Source: Clostridium sp. AM49-4BH (GTDB taxonomy: Bacteria; Bacillota; Clostridia; Lachnospirales; Lachnospiraceae). Taken from it: 64,000 bases of DNA. The position numbers and the translations under genes were made by a program. The notes beneath the pieces are model-generated. The model saw nothing but the letters and a program-made list of their open reading frames with translations. It did no database searches and was not told the origin of the DNA. Where the stretch lies: contig NZ_QUFB01000007.1 in NCBI RefSeq assembly GCF_003478335.1, positions 1 to 64,000 of the forward strand, read 5' to 3'. Positions 8,881 to 18,638 of the stretch are shown here, piece after piece (the stretch's first letter is position 1; the number at the start of each line of letters is the position of its first letter).

Positions 8881-9973
8881 AATTCGTAATTACGATTATG
8901 TATTACTTTTTATGACAATTGGGATCGCTGTTTTTGGCGTTTTCATGATCTACAGTGCCGGATACTATACCGCAGTGCTGACAGGGTCACAGTGGCGTTA
9001 TGTGACGCAGCAAGTGCTTGGCCTTGGGATCGGCGTTGTCGGAATGATTCTTGTATCCGGGATAGATTATCGCCTGTTTATCAAACCGATCTTTGGAAAA
9101 AAGATCAATTTTGTATATTTGGTCTATCTGGCAGCAATTATTATGCAGGTTGCCGTTTTGTTTGTCGGTGTTGAAAAAAATGGTGCAAAACGCTGGCTGA
9201 ATCTTGGGTTTGTACAGTTTCAGCCGTCTGAAATCTCTAAGATCGCAGCAATATTGTTTGTAGCATATGCAATCTATCGGAGCAGACAGTCGTTAGATCA
9301 TTTTGCCGGTTTTTTGCGGGTAATGCTTTTTATGGGACCGAGTATTGTGCTGATCTTAGTGGAAAATATGAGTTCTGCGATCATTGTTTCCGGTATCGTT
9401 GTCGGGATGTGCTTTGTAGGAAGCCGCAAGAAACTGTATTTCGCAGTATGTCTTGTGCTGTTGATCTGCGGCGGAGCCTGCTACATCTTTTTGGGAGAGG
9501 GATTTCGTGCAGAGCGCATTGATATTTGGCTGCATGTAGAAACGAATGAGAATGCACATCAGATCAAGCAGGGATTATATGCAATTGCAACCGGCGGTGT
9601 TTTTGGCAAAGGGCTGGGAAATAGTATGCAAAAGCTCGGCTATATTCCGGAGGCATATAACGATATGATATTTGCTGTGGTCTGTGAAGAGCTTGGAATT
9701 GTTGGAGCAGCAGGACTTATCATCGCTTTTTTGGTAATGTTTTGGAGGATCACGTGGATTGCGATCAAGGCAACGGATCTGTTTGGAACAATGATCTGTG
9801 TCGGAGTATTGATCCAATTGGCAATACAGGTTGTGATCAATGTGGCTGTAGTGACCAATTCGATTCCGTCGACCGGGATTCCATTGCCGTTGATCAGTTA
9901 TGGTGGAACTTCTGCGACGATCATGATGGCGGAAATGGGACTGGTGTTGTCGGTGTCAGCCGGAAGTAAATAA
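8864..9973 (+). CDS. ftsW: Septal peptidoglycan polymerase FtsW
   Basis: This SEDS-family glycosyltransferase polymerises lipid II at the division site together with a class B penicillin-binding protein. From the ATG at 8864, which lies inside the last codons of murD, it is 369 residues with about ten membrane segments. Hallmarks are the N-terminal DYVLLFMTIGIAVFGVFMIYSA, QFQPSEISKIA near residue 115, the AENDMIFA-like segment (here PEAYNDMIFAVVCEELG) and the C-terminal PSTGIPLPLISYGGTS. The 17-base overlap with murD suggests translational coupling. Confidence 0.93.
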   Translation: MSKSYKIRNYDYVLLFMTIGIAVFGVFMIYSAGYYTAVLTGSQWRYVTQQVLGLGIGVVGMILVSGIDYRLFIKPIFGKKINFVYLVYLAAIIMQVAVLFVGVEKNGAKRWLNLGFVQFQPSEISKIAAILFVAYAIYRSRQSLDHFAGFLRVMLFMGPSIVLILVENMSSAIIVSGIVVGMCFVGSRKKLYFAVCLVLLICGGACYIFLGEGFRAERIDIWLHVETNENAHQIKQGLYAIATGGVFGKGLGNSMQKLGYIPEAYNDMIFAVVCEELGIVGAAGLIIAFLVMFWRITWIAIKATDLFGTMICVGVLIQLAIQVVINVAVVTNSIPSTGIPLPLISYGGTSATIMMAEMGLVLSVSAGSK

Positions 9974-9977
9974 AGAA

Positions 9978-10748
9978 ATGGGGATAATTATGCGTGTACT
10001 AAAGAGACTGTTCGCAGTGGCGGCAGTGATCGCATTATTGTTGGTGGGAGTATATTTTATCTTTCATATCGATAATGTGACAGTGGAAGGAACGGAGTAT
10101 TACTCGGATTCTGAGATTAAAAATCTGGTTTTTCAAAAGAAACTGTCAGGCAATGAAGTAGTGCTTTGGTTTTATGAAAAAACAGTGGGGCTTGGTTCCC
10201 TTCCTTTTATTGAAACGATAGAGGTGGAATATCATGGGCCGCGTAGCGTAACACTGCACGTATATGACAAAACGATCAGTGGATGTATCAAATACTTAGG
10301 TCAATATGTATATTTTGATAAAGATGGTATTGTGCTGCAGACGCTTCCTAAAAAGAAAAAGGGGATTCCGGTCGTAACCGGTGGCAACTTTGGTAATTTT
10401 ACGGTGGGAGAGGCATTCAAAACGACAGATGAGGGTGTGTTTGAATCCATCATGAATGTTTCGCAGCTTATCTCACATTACAATATTTCCGTGAAACAGC
10501 TGCATATCGAATCCGGGGCGTTAATACTGTATTCCGGCAAGCTTAAGATCTATCTTGGCAAGAAAAAAAGATACGATGACGAAATGAACAATCTGGCACG
10601 TGTTTTTGAGACGGCAGTCAAGGAAAAATTGACGCTGGAAGGTACGATTCATATGGAAAATTACAAGGCTGGAGACAGCATTGTAGTGGATCCTCCCAAG
10701 AAAACAAACAAAAATGTCAAAAAAACGAAAAAGAAAGAAGAAAATTAG
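9978..10748 (+). CDS. divIB: Cell division protein DivIB/FtsQ
   Basis: This is a bitopic divisome protein of 256 residues with a short cytoplasmic start, one transmembrane segment (about residues 10-30), and an extracellular POTRA-like domain beginning HIDNVTVEGTEYYSDSEIKN. FtsQ/DivIB stabilises the FtsL-DivIC complex. It follows ftsW by 4 bases. The C-terminus is a lysine-rich tail (KKTNKNVKKTKKKEE), unusual for an extracellular end but common as a low-complexity wall-interacting tail in Firmicutes. Two starts, 9978 and 9990, are possible. Confidence 0.88.
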   Translation: MGIIMRVLKRLFAVAAVIALLLVGVYFIFHIDNVTVEGTEYYSDSEIKNLVFQKKLSGNEVVLWFYEKTVGLGSLPFIETIEVEYHGPRSVTLHVYDKTISGCIKYLGQYVYFDKDGIVLQTLPKKKKGIPVVTGGNFGNFTVGEAFKTTDEGVFESIMNVSQLISHYNISVKQLHIESGALILYSGKLKIYLGKKKRYDDEMNNLARVFETAVKEKLTLEGTIHMENYKAGDSIVVDPPKKTNKNVKKTKKKEEN

Positions 10749-10769
10749 CAAAAAAGAACAAACATTCTC

Positions 10770-10798
10770 TTGATTATTGAGCCTTAAATGGTTATTAT
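10770..10798 (+). promoter_or_regulatory. Probable ftsZ promoter
   Basis: TTGATT at 10770-10775 and TATTAT at 10793-10798 are spaced by 17 bases. The predicted start point near 10805 leaves a leader of about 40 bases before ftsZ, so ftsZ can be expressed separately from the cluster. Confidence 0.6.
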
Positions 10799-10843
10799 AT
10801 ACCTTAGGGGATTGTGAGAATGCAAGGTGAAGGAGGAGCAACG

Positions 10844-12013
10844 TTGTTAGAGATTAAGACAAATGAGTCAGACTTAGCTGCAAAAATAATTGTAATTGGT
10901 GTTGGCGGCGGTGGAAATAACGCAGTCAATCGAATGATAGATGAAGGAATTATGGGTGTTGAATTTGTTTGTGTAAATACAGACAAGCAGCATTTATCAA
11001 ATTGTAAAGCCGGCAATTGTATTCAGATCGGTGAGAAACTTACCAAAGGATTGGGCGCGGGCGCAGATCCGGAGGTAGGCAAGGCAGCCGCAGAGGAGAA
11101 TAGAGAAGAGCTTACAGAGCTGGTAAAGGGTGCCGATATGGTATTCGTAACTTGTGGTATGGGTGGCGGAACCGGAACCGGTGCAGCACCGGTCATTGCA
11201 GGCATTGCCAAGGAAATGGGCATTCTGACGGTTGGTATTGTGACCAAACCATTCCGTTTCGAGGCGAGAAGCCGTATGAACAATGCAACTTCCGGTATTG
11301 ACGAGTTAAAGAAAAATGTTGATACATTGATCGTCATTCCAAACGACAAGCTGCTTGAGATCGTAGATCGACGCACTTCTATGCCGGATGCTTTGAAGAA
11401 AGCAGACGAAGTGTTGCAGCAGGGTGTGCAGGGTATCACTGACCTGATCAATGTACCTGGTCTTATCAACCTTGACTTTGCAGACGTACAGACGGTTATG
11501 AAAGATAAGGGGATCGCCCATATCGGAATTGGAACCGGCAGTGGGGACGATAAGTGCGTAGAGGCTGTAAAGGAAGCGATTTCCAGTCCATTGCTTGAGA
11601 CGACGATCGAGGGTGCATCTCATGTTATTATAAATATTTCCGGTGATGTAGGATTACAGGAAGCAAATGATGCAGCTATGTACATAGAAGAGCTTACGGG
11701 TGAGAATACCAATATTATCTTCGGTGTTATGTTCCCGGAGGCAGAAGATGACAGCGTAAAGATTACCGTTATCGCTACAGGATTGGAAGATGATGGCATG
11801 CATCTTACAGAGGAGCACACACCAGCATTCTTAAAGAAGCCGGCAGCACCAAAGACGAATTTCCCAACCAAAGAGGGACAGCTTGCAAGCTCACGTCCGG
11901 TTGCACCATCCGCTTTGGGAAGCAGTCATACTGCCAGACCTCAGACACCTTCCTACAGCCGTCAGGCAGAGGATGGAATCAAGATTCCGGAATTTTTACA
12001 GCGTAAGCGTTAA
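10844..12013 (+). CDS. ftsZ: Cell division GTPase FtsZ
   Basis: FtsZ is the tubulin-like GTPase that forms the division ring. From the TTG at 10844, which has AGGAGG at 10831-10836 with 7-base spacing, the protein is 389 residues. The GTPase core shows [14 protein letters not shown], the tubulin signature [13 protein letters not shown], and the synergy-loop segment DFADVQTVM. The C-terminal linker is Pro/Ser-rich and ends in the conserved tail [11 protein letters not shown], which binds FtsA, SepF and ZapA-type partners. An upstream GTG in frame at 10814 lacks such a site. Confidence 0.97.
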   Translation: MLEIKTNESDLAAKIIVIGVGGGGNNAVNRMIDEGIMGVEFVCVNTDKQHLSNCKAGNCIQIGEKLTKGLGAGADPEVGKAAAEENREELTELVKGADMVFVTCGMGGGTGTGAAPVIAGIAKEMGILTVGIVTKPFRFEARSRMNNATSGIDELKKNVDTLIVIPNDKLLEIVDRRTSMPDALKKADEVLQQGVQGITDLINVPGLINLDFADVQTVMKDKGIAHIGIGTGSGDDKCVEAVKEAISSPLLETTIEGASHVIINISGDVGLQEANDAAMYIEELTGENTNIIFGVMFPEAEDDSVKITVIATGLEDDGMHLTEEHTPAFLKKPAAPKTNFPTKEGQLASSRPVAPSALGSSHTARPQTPSYSRQAEDGIKIPEFLQRKR

Positions 12014-12035
12014 GGACATTAAAACAAGAGAAAAT

Positions 12036-12078
12036 AAGGATTTGGGCCGACTAGAGTTGTTTGTCCAAATCCTTTTCC
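12036..12078 (+). terminator. Terminator after ftsZ
   Basis: The inverted repeat AAGGATTTGG / CCAAATCCTT is followed by TTCCGTTT. It closes the division cluster. Confidence 0.7.
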
Positions 12079-12104
12079 GTTTGTAACAAAGAAATGAGGT
12101 AAGA

Positions 12105-12926
12105 ATGAATCAACAAAACGTACAATGGACGAAAATTCAGGTGAGACAGACAATTGGTGCGTTAGGTATCTTTTTGTCCGTGCTGATTCTGCAGATTTTT
12201 GCAGCGGTCATAACGCTTGCTCTGTCTAAGGTGACAGGAATTACACCGAATTCGCCGAATTATGTGATGTTTGTATCTATGTTAAGTGCTTTCATGGCGG
12301 CTGTGTGGTCCGGCTATTGGTATTGGCGTTCAGATTGGCGAAAACGAGATTTTTCATATCGCAATGCATTACAGCTTCGCCAGCTCATTGCGTTGATCTC
12401 GGTGGCAGTAGGCGGCTGTGTTTTTATTAGCATTACACTTACGATATGGCAGACAATCTTTCCGGGAGAGTTTCAGCAGTATTCAAATGTGATGTCCAAC
12501 TTTTCGACCAGCAGTCCTTGGCTGACATATTGCTATGTGTTGTTGATCGGTCCGATATCCGAAGAGTTGATCTTTCGTGGGGCGATATTGGATCGCTTAT
12601 ATTTGGCATTTCCATTTTGGACAGCTAATTTACTGCAGGCACTATTGTTTGGCATATACCACATGAATCTCGTACAGGGGATTTATGCGTTTGTACTGGG
12701 AGCAGTTCTAGGATTGGTGCGTGTCAGTACCGGAACGATATTTGCATCGATAGGAACACATATTATCTTTAATGCAACCAGCTATGTATTACAACTTGTT
12801 TTTCCATCAGGGCAAAAGATCTCGATCGTAATATTTGTCGGTGTATACTTGCTTGCAACCCTTTTATTTGCAGATGGATTATGGTATACTAAAAATAAGT
12901 ATGAGCGGAATAAAAAGAACGAGTAA
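12105..12926 (+). CDS. CPBP family intramembrane glutamic endopeptidase
   Basis: This 273-residue, multi-pass membrane protein belongs to the CPBP (CAAX protease and bacteriocin-processing, Abi) family. The three motifs are in order: EExxxR in SEELIFRGA near residue 150, FxxxH in FGIYHMN near 182, and HxxxN in HIIFN near 222. Family members cleave membrane-embedded substrates or protect against self bacteriocins; the substrate here is unknown. It starts 27 bases after the ftsZ terminator and is followed by the diguanylate cyclase gene on the same strand. Confidence 0.88.
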   Translation: MNQQNVQWTKIQVRQTIGALGIFLSVLILQIFAAVITLALSKVTGITPNSPNYVMFVSMLSAFMAAVWSGYWYWRSDWRKRDFSYRNALQLRQLIALISVAVGGCVFISITLTIWQTIFPGEFQQYSNVMSNFSTSSPWLTYCYVLLIGPISEELIFRGAILDRLYLAFPFWTANLLQALLFGIYHMNLVQGIYAFVLGAVLGLVRVSTGTIFASIGTHIIFNATSYVLQLVFPSGQKISIVIFVGVYLLATLLFADGLWYTKNKYERNKKNE

Positions 12927-13017
12927 CAGATAATAAATTCGTGGTGTTGCAGTACACACGATAATACAAGAAAATACTGACATTTGCTGATGGCAATAAA
13001 GAGAGATGGAGAGGGAT

Positions 13018-14922
13018 ATGAACAAGATTATTGCGATTTGTGCAGCGCAGATATATCTGTGGGAACAGGAGCGTCAGATCCACGCGATCTGTGATTGTGC
13101 CAGGGAACGCGGATATGAGGTTATGATCTGCAATTTGTCTGTCAAGATGGATGTTGAGACGAGTCATAGCAGGGGTGAATTGAGTGTGTTTTCTGTCATC
13201 CCGTATGATCAGTTAGCTGCATTGGTGGTATTGGGCGAATCTATTCGGAATGATGCAGTTTGTGATGATCTGGTGGCAAAAGCGCACAAGAACAATGTTC
13301 CGGTAGTTATGCTCGATTGTTACAAAAAGGGATGCTATAATATTAAATTTGACTATGAGAAATCATTTGAACAGATCGTACGTCATGTTATCGAATACCA
13401 TGGTTGTCAAGAAGTGAATTTTATTGCAGGATTTCGAGATAATGATTTTTCGGAACAAAGATTAGAGACTTATCGACATGTTATGAAAGAAAATGGCCGT
13501 ACCGTCAAAGAAGAGTACATTGCTTATGGAGATTTTTGGGAATTTCCGTCCCGCGCCGCAATGGAAAAATGGGTGCAGGAATGGGAGGCTGGTACGTCCA
13601 GAAGACCGGAGGCTATCATATGTGCAAATGATATGATGGCGATTACAGCGAGCAATGTGCTGCAAAATCACGGATTGAGAGTACCGGAAGATGTTATTGT
13701 GACCGGTTTTGATGGCTTGTTATTAGGTGAATGCTGTATGCCAAAGTTGACTTCTGCCAAGAATGATGCAGCACAGATTGGCTTGAATGTTATACAGATG
13801 ATCGATGATCACCAAAATGGGAAATGTACAAATGTATATGACATTGTTGTTCCTTTTTATGTCGATTATAGTGAATCGTGTGGTTGTGAGCCGGTCCAAC
13901 AGCGCAATTTAAGTGAGGAAGTGATGCACTGGTATGGTCAGAGAGAGATAGCCAGATATCAGTCATATGACTTTTTCATGATGACGAATAGCATGTCAGA
14001 TGGTCATTCTCTGGTCAAGCTGGCAGAGTCGTTCCAAGAATATAAAGATTGTTTTCCGGCGGATAATTTTATGATAATTGTAAATCATAATTTCTATCAT
14101 GATTCTGACATTTGTTGTGCGAGTGACGTGACTGACTTGGTTAAGCTGGTCGAAATATGTGATGGAACATTTACGATGCCATTAGAACGGATACCACTGG
14201 AAAAGCAATTACAGTGTTTTGACAGGATCCGAGCCTGTACCAATCAGGTGATTGTCGTGCCAATTCATTGGCAATCAGAGATCTATGGCTATATGGTGGT
14301 CTCACATGATGCAGCCAAGATGGATTATGGAATGTTATATGAGTTTTCCATGAGTTTGGATCAGGTGTTTGGTACAGTACGTAAGCAGGCGCAGTTGTAT
14401 AGCTTATATGTCAAAGATGCATTGACAGCGATTTATAATAGACATGGATTTTATGACGAATTACGCAATCGGATCGCAAAGCTTGCCGGCAAGCGCAAAA
14501 TGTTGTTTATGGCGTCAGTAGATCTGGATCGGCTCAAATTTATCAATGATCATTATGGACATATAGAAGGAGATTTTGCCATTCGCAGCATAGCACAGGC
14601 GATATCAGATACTGCCGTTGAGGTAAATGGGATATGCGCACGCTTCGGCGGGGATGAATACGTCATGTGTCTGGTAGAAGAGTATGACAAGGCAAATCTT
14701 ACGTTTTATGAGCAATATCGTCAAATGCTTCGGGAACGGATCGCGCAGATTGACAGAGAAAGTGGTAAGCCATACCGGATCGCTGCCAGTTGTGGTGTGA
14801 TCTGGGAAGAGCTCCACGGAGCGTCCGATATAGAACATATTATGAAGCAGGCAGATGACGAGATGTATGCGGATAAAGAAGAACATCACAAGCGTTTAAC
14901 ACAGAAGGAGACAAAAGAATGA
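13018..14922 (+). CDS. LacI-type sensor fused to GGDEF diguanylate cyclase
   Basis: This 634-residue cytoplasmic protein has an N-terminal periplasmic-binding-like fold of the LacI sensor type, without a DNA-binding helix-turn-helix (about residues 1-290; AIICANDMMAI and VTGFDG are typical). A middle region follows, then a C-terminal GGDEF domain with GGDEY at 544-548, so cyclic-di-GMP synthesis is expected. The RxxD inhibitory site that normally lies just before GGDEF is absent. The sensor domain suggests a small sugar-like ligand, and the next gene, overlapping by 4 bases, encodes an alpha-amylase. The start at 13018 has GGAGAGG upstream; 13006 is possible. Confidence 0.88.
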   Translation: MNKIIAICAAQIYLWEQERQIHAICDCARERGYEVMICNLSVKMDVETSHSRGELSVFSVIPYDQLAALVVLGESIRNDAVCDDLVAKAHKNNVPVVMLDCYKKGCYNIKFDYEKSFEQIVRHVIEYHGCQEVNFIAGFRDNDFSEQRLETYRHVMKENGRTVKEEYIAYGDFWEFPSRAAMEKWVQEWEAGTSRRPEAIICANDMMAITASNVLQNHGLRVPEDVIVTGFDGLLLGECCMPKLTSAKNDAAQIGLNVIQMIDDHQNGKCTNVYDIVVPFYVDYSESCGCEPVQQRNLSEEVMHWYGQREIARYQSYDFFMMTNSMSDGHSLVKLAESFQEYKDCFPADNFMIIVNHNFYHDSDICCASDVTDLVKLVEICDGTFTMPLERIPLEKQLQCFDRIRACTNQVIVVPIHWQSEIYGYMVVSHDAAKMDYGMLYEFSMSLDQVFGTVRKQAQLYSLYVKDALTAIYNRHGFYDELRNRIAKLAGKRKMLFMASVDLDRLKFINDHYGHIEGDFAIRSIAQAISDTAVEVNGICARFGGDEYVMCLVEEYDKANLTFYEQYRQMLRERIAQIDRESGKPYRIAASCGVIWEELHGASDIEHIMKQADDEMYADKEEHHKRLTQKETKE

Positions 14923-17048
14923 TGAAATGGTATGATCAGGCAGTTTTTTATCACATTTATCCACTGGGACTTTGTGGATGCGCCAAAGAAAATACAGGGA
15001 TCGCGGAATCCCATTTTGATCAGTTAAAGGAGTGGGCAGAACATGCCGCTAAGTTAAATTGCACGGCAATTTATATCGGACCGTTGTTTGAGTCAGTGGG
15101 GCATGGGTATGAGACGACAGATTATCGCAGAGTAGACTGTCGTTTGGGAACAAACGATGATTTCAGAGATTATGTAGCATATTGCCACAAGTTAGGGCTT
15201 CGCGTGATCGTAGACGGTGTCTTTAATCATGTCGGACGAGAGTTCTTTGCATTTAAGGATGTGCAGCAAAATAGAGAGCAGTCTCCATATTGCAGTTGGT
15301 TTTGTAACCTGAATTTTGGTGGAAATAACGAGTATAATGACGGCTTTTCTTATGAAAACTGGGGCGGATATAATCTGTTAGTCAAGTTAAATCAGCAGAA
15401 TCCGGAAGTGCAGAACTATATTTTTGACGCGATCCGTTTTTGGGTGGCTGAGTTTGATATTGATGGAATCCGTTTGGATGCGGCAGATGTACTGGATCAT
15501 GGATTTATGCATGCGATGCGTCAGATGACAGATGTTATGAAACCGGATTTTTGGTTGATGGGTGAAGTGATCCATGGCGATTACAGTCGTTGGGTAAACG
15601 ATGGCATGCTGCATTCGGTAACAAATTATGAGCTGCATAAAGGCTTGTATTCCGGACATAACGATCATAATTATTTTGAGATCGCTCATTCCGTAAAACG
15701 CTTACTTGGCATTTGCGGAGACTACCGCTTGTATACATTTATGGATAATCACGATGTAGAGCGCATTTATTCGAAATTGAACAATAAAGAGCATATGGGT
15801 TTGGTAACGCTGCTCGTTTATACGTTATACGGAATCCCTTCCATGTACTATGGATCAGAATTTGGTATCGAAGGGAAAAAGGAACAAGGATCAGACTGGA
15901 ACTTGCGTCCTCATTTGGAACTTGCAGATTATGCGGATGCATATACCAATAATCCGATTACAGCATTGTGCGTGAAATTGGGCGAATTAAAGAAACAGTA
16001 TCCGGAGTTGAGTGAGGGACGATATCAGGAACTGTCATTGACTAATCGTCAATTTGTATATGCGAGAGCACTTTCAGAAACGGCAATGATCATGTTACTC
16101 AATTGCGATGACGAGCCGACAACAATTACCGTACAGGCGCCGGTTGGAGCTTCAAGTGCTACAGATATGTTAGGACAGGCAGAACATGTACAATATGAGA
16201 ATGGACAACTGCAAGTTACTTTGCCGGCAAATTGTGGAACAGTGATCTATTTGGGGGAGAAAGTAGAACCCATAACCACAGAGAAGGTATCTTCGGATAC
16301 AGAGGAGCCGATTGCTGCAGAGAAGGTATCTACAGAGACAGAGGAGCCGATTACTGCAGAGAAGGTATCTGCAGAGACAGAGGAGCCGATTGCTGCAGGA
16401 AAAGTGTCTTCTGAGAAGAACGCAGAACCATCTTATGTGTTACTATTGAATGGATCGCCACATTGTAACGGTTCGACTGCAACAGCACTTGAGGAAGTCG
16501 CAGGTGCCTTAGAACGCAACGGCGTGCACACAGAAATTGTACAGGTCGGTCACTTGGCGGTACGCAGTTGTATGGCTTGTGGGGTTTGCGCAGAAACCGG
16601 TAAATGTGTTATTGATGACATTGTCAATGAAATTGCACCAAAGTTTGAAAAAGCGGATGGTCTGGTAGTTGGAAGTCCGGTATATTATGCCTCTGCCAAT
16701 GCAACGCTTGTGGCGTGCCTGACCAGATTGTTTTACAGTACACACTTTGATAAACGTATGAAAGTTGGTGCTTCTGTAGTGTCTGCAAGACGAGGCGGAT
16801 GTTCGGCATCGTTTGATGAGCTCAACAAATTTTTCACAATCTCCGGTATGCCGGTAGCATCCAGCCAATACTGGAACAGCATTCATGGCAATAACGCAGA
16901 TGAGGCAAAGCAGGATGGAGAGGGCCTTCAGATTATGAGAACACTTGGAAATAATATGGCATTTTTGATCAAGAGCATTGCTATGGGTAAAGAAATGTTT
17001 GGTCTGCCGGAGCTGGAAGAACGTATCGGGACGAACTTCATTCGATAG
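14919..17048 (+). CDS. Alpha-amylase (GH13) fused to an iron-sulfur-flavoprotein-type NAD(P)H reductase
   Basis: The first 445 residues form a GH13 alpha-amylase barrel with complete catalytic machinery: DGVFNH (region I), nucleophile Asp187 in GIRLDAAD, acid/base Glu216 in LMGEVIHG and Asp279 in FMDNHDV. A repeat-rich linker (residues about 446-505) leads to a flavodoxin-fold domain (LLLNGSPHCNGST) with CMACGVCAETGKC, the cysteine cluster of NADPH-dependent FMN reductases and iron-sulfur flavoproteins. No signal peptide is seen, so the amylase should act on cytoplasmic glycogen or maltodextrin. The ATG overlaps the stop of the GGDEF gene, implying coupled translation. The frame is uninterrupted across the junction. 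Confidence 0.88.
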   Translation: MMKWYDQAVFYHIYPLGLCGCAKENTGIAESHFDQLKEWAEHAAKLNCTAIYIGPLFESVGHGYETTDYRRVDCRLGTNDDFRDYVAYCHKLGLRVIVDGVFNHVGREFFAFKDVQQNREQSPYCSWFCNLNFGGNNEYNDGFSYENWGGYNLLVKLNQQNPEVQNYIFDAIRFWVAEFDIDGIRLDAADVLDHGFMHAMRQMTDVMKPDFWLMGEVIHGDYSRWVNDGMLHSVTNYELHKGLYSGHNDHNYFEIAHSVKRLLGICGDYRLYTFMDNHDVERIYSKLNNKEHMGLVTLLVYTLYGIPSMYYGSEFGIEGKKEQGSDWNLRPHLELADYADAYTNNPITALCVKLGELKKQYPELSEGRYQELSLTNRQFVYARALSETAMIMLLNCDDEPTTITVQAPVGASSATDMLGQAEHVQYENGQLQVTLPANCGTVIYLGEKVEPITTEKVSSDTEEPIAAEKVSTETEEPITAEKVSAETEEPIAAGKVSSEKNAEPSYVLLLNGSPHCNGSTATALEEVAGALERNGVHTEIVQVGHLAVRSCMACGVCAETGKCVIDDIVNEIAPKFEKADGLVVGSPVYYASANATLVACLTRLFYSTHFDKRMKVGASVVSARRGGCSASFDELNKFFTISGMPVASSQYWNSIHGNNADEAKQDGEGLQIMRTLGNNMAFLIKSIAMGKEMFGLPELEERIGTNFIR
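16282..16398 (+). repeat. Three 39-bp tandem repeats encoding the amylase-reductase linker
   Basis: Three in-frame 39-bp units encode EKVSSDTEEPIAA, EKVSTETEEPITA and EKVSAETEEPIAA, with a degenerate unit on each side. The linker is acidic and proline-containing, and joins the two enzymatic domains of the fusion. Confidence 0.9.
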
Positions 17049-17074
17049 ATCTTTAGCGGATGATTTTAGAGGAT

Positions 17075-17117
17075 AACAAAGTGGCTGTTCCAACATAAGC
17101 GGAACAGCCACTTTGTT
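17075..17117. terminator. Bidirectional terminator between the amylase fusion and hisS
   Basis: A perfect 17-bp inverted repeat (ending ...GCTGTTCC / GGAACAGC...) with a 9-base loop lies between convergent genes and can serve both strands. Confidence 0.88.
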
Positions 17118-17155
17118 TACTTTATGGGAAACTTATCGTAGTGTGGTGTTATTCC

Positions 17156-18394
17156 TTAGGAAAACAATTTGACACCATCTTCCTGTCCGTACACAGCGAA
17201 TCCATCGTATCCGGCGGTTTCCAGACGATTTAAGAATTTGCCAAGTTTCTTAGGACGGGCGATCGTTGAAACCAGATATTCGCTGCGAAGTTCTTCAGCA
17301 TATTGCAATGCAGCTGCATAAGTATCCGGATCATAGAATACCGCAATGCGCTTTTTCTGTCCCGGGATTTCGTAACCGTTATCCATCAAAATACCAAAGA
17401 TACGCTCAAAGCCAATGGAAAATCCAACTGCCGGGATATCTTCGTTTAAGAATTTACCGATCAGATTGTCATAACGACCACCACCGGCAACAGCGCCACT
17501 ATAGCCCTCTGCTTCTACTTCAAAGATCGTTCCGGTGTAATAGCCCTGACCGCGCACGAGAGACGGTGTGAATTCGATCGGAAAGGCATTGCCGGAGACA
17601 GAAGTTACGGTATCCATAATGTATTTCAGAGAAGCAACATAGTCGGCATCGCATACTTTTGCGACAGAATCCAGATCCAAAGCGCCGCTTTCAAACAAGG
17701 CAATAAATTTTTCAATAGCAGAAGCATCAAATGCATTTTCTTCTAATTCTTTCTGCACACCTTCAATACCGATCTTATCTAATTTATCAAAAATGATCGC
17801 CAGTTTTTCATGATCTTCCTCGGCAAAGCCTGCATAAGTAAAGATTGCCTTGAGGATGCGGCGGTCGTTGATCTTGACCTTAAAAGAAGAGAGGCCAATG
17901 CGGGTCAGAGCCTTTGTCGTTGTAAGGATCAATTCCACTTCGGCATCTGGAGAGGCATTGCCAATGATATCGATATCGCACTGCATAAACTCTCTAAGAC
18001 GTCCCTTCTGTGGCCGCTCTGCGCGGTATACGCGGTCCATCTGAATAACCTTGAAAGGATTCATCAGATCATTGCGGTTGTTGGCATAATAGCGGGAAAG
18101 TGGCAGTGTCAGGTCATAACGCAGCCCCATATCGGCAAGCGTCTGTTCGGTAGGGGCTTCTGCTTCTAAGGCAGAGGATAACTTTTTGCCTCGTTTTAAG
18201 ATCTTGAAGATCAGATTTAAATTTTCGCCACCTTCGCTTTTATCTAAGTTTACAGCATCTTCTATAATAGGGGTTGTGATACGTTCAAAACCCGCTTCCT
18301 GATATGTTTCACGGATGATCTCCTGCAGATGGTCGCGGATCATAACCTCCTTTGGCAGATAATCTCTCGTTCCTTTAACCGGTGTTGCTTTCAT
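17156..18394 (-). CDS. hisS: Histidine--tRNA ligase (short C-terminus)
   Basis: This class II synthetase charges tRNA-His. The protein starts at MKATPVKGTRDYLPKE, with AAAGGAA upstream on the reverse strand, and is 412 residues. It contains the HisRS motif 2 region (MDRVYRAERPQKGRLREFMQ), the histidine-A motif LVRGQGYYTGT and motif 3 AVGFSIGFERI. The anticodon-binding domain ends early at GQEDGVKLFS, about 25 residues short of many HisRS, right before the terminator, with no sign of a frameshift. The short end might point to a HisZ-like regulatory subunit, but the intact motifs and the absence of other his genes favour HisRS. Confidence 0.82.
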   Translation of the reverse strand: MKATPVKGTRDYLPKEVMIRDHLQEIIRETYQEAGFERITTPIIEDAVNLDKSEGGENLNLIFKILKRGKKLSSALEAEAPTEQTLADMGLRYDLTLPLSRYYANNRNDLMNPFKVIQMDRVYRAERPQKGRLREFMQCDIDIIGNASPDAEVELILTTTKALTRIGLSSFKVKINDRRILKAIFTYAGFAEEDHEKLAIIFDKLDKIGIEGVQKELEENAFDASAIEKFIALFESGALDLDSVAKVCDADYVASLKYIMDTVTSVSGNAFPIEFTPSLVRGQGYYTGTIFEVEAEGYSGAVAGGGRYDNLIGKFLNEDIPAVGFSIGFERIFGILMDNGYEIPGQKKRIAVFYDPDTYAAALQYAEELRSEYLVSTIARPKKLGKFLNRLETAGYDGFAVYGQEDGVKLFS

Positions 18395-18519
18395 TATTTC
18401 AATTCCTTTCTGGTAAGTATTGACGCAAAACGGCAGAAATACAGATAGAATGATCTGCATTTTCTTGTTCTACGGCAGTAATAGTCTATCATATTTTAAT
18501 ACAGCGGGCAAATATCATT

Positions 18520-18548
18520 TTGACTTATTTCGCAGAATAGTGTAATAT
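18520..18548 (+). promoter_or_regulatory. asd promoter
   Basis: TTGACT at 18520-18525 and TAATAT at 18543-18548 are spaced by 17 bases. This gives a leader of about 85 bases before asd. Confidence 0.7.
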
Positions 18549-18638
18549 GGCATGTATAAGTCTGATGATAAATGGCAGATCACAGTTGATGTTTATCTGC
18601 AGATTTACACATTATAATCAATGGAGGAATCGAAAACT

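Noticed and set aside
18395..18520. T-box leader before hisS
   Set aside because: The stretch is short and has no T-box antiterminator motif or specifier loop that I can recognise.
18549..18638. Lysine riboswitch before asd
   Set aside because: The leader is only about 85 bases, shorter than the lysine aptamer, and none of its conserved segments are seen.
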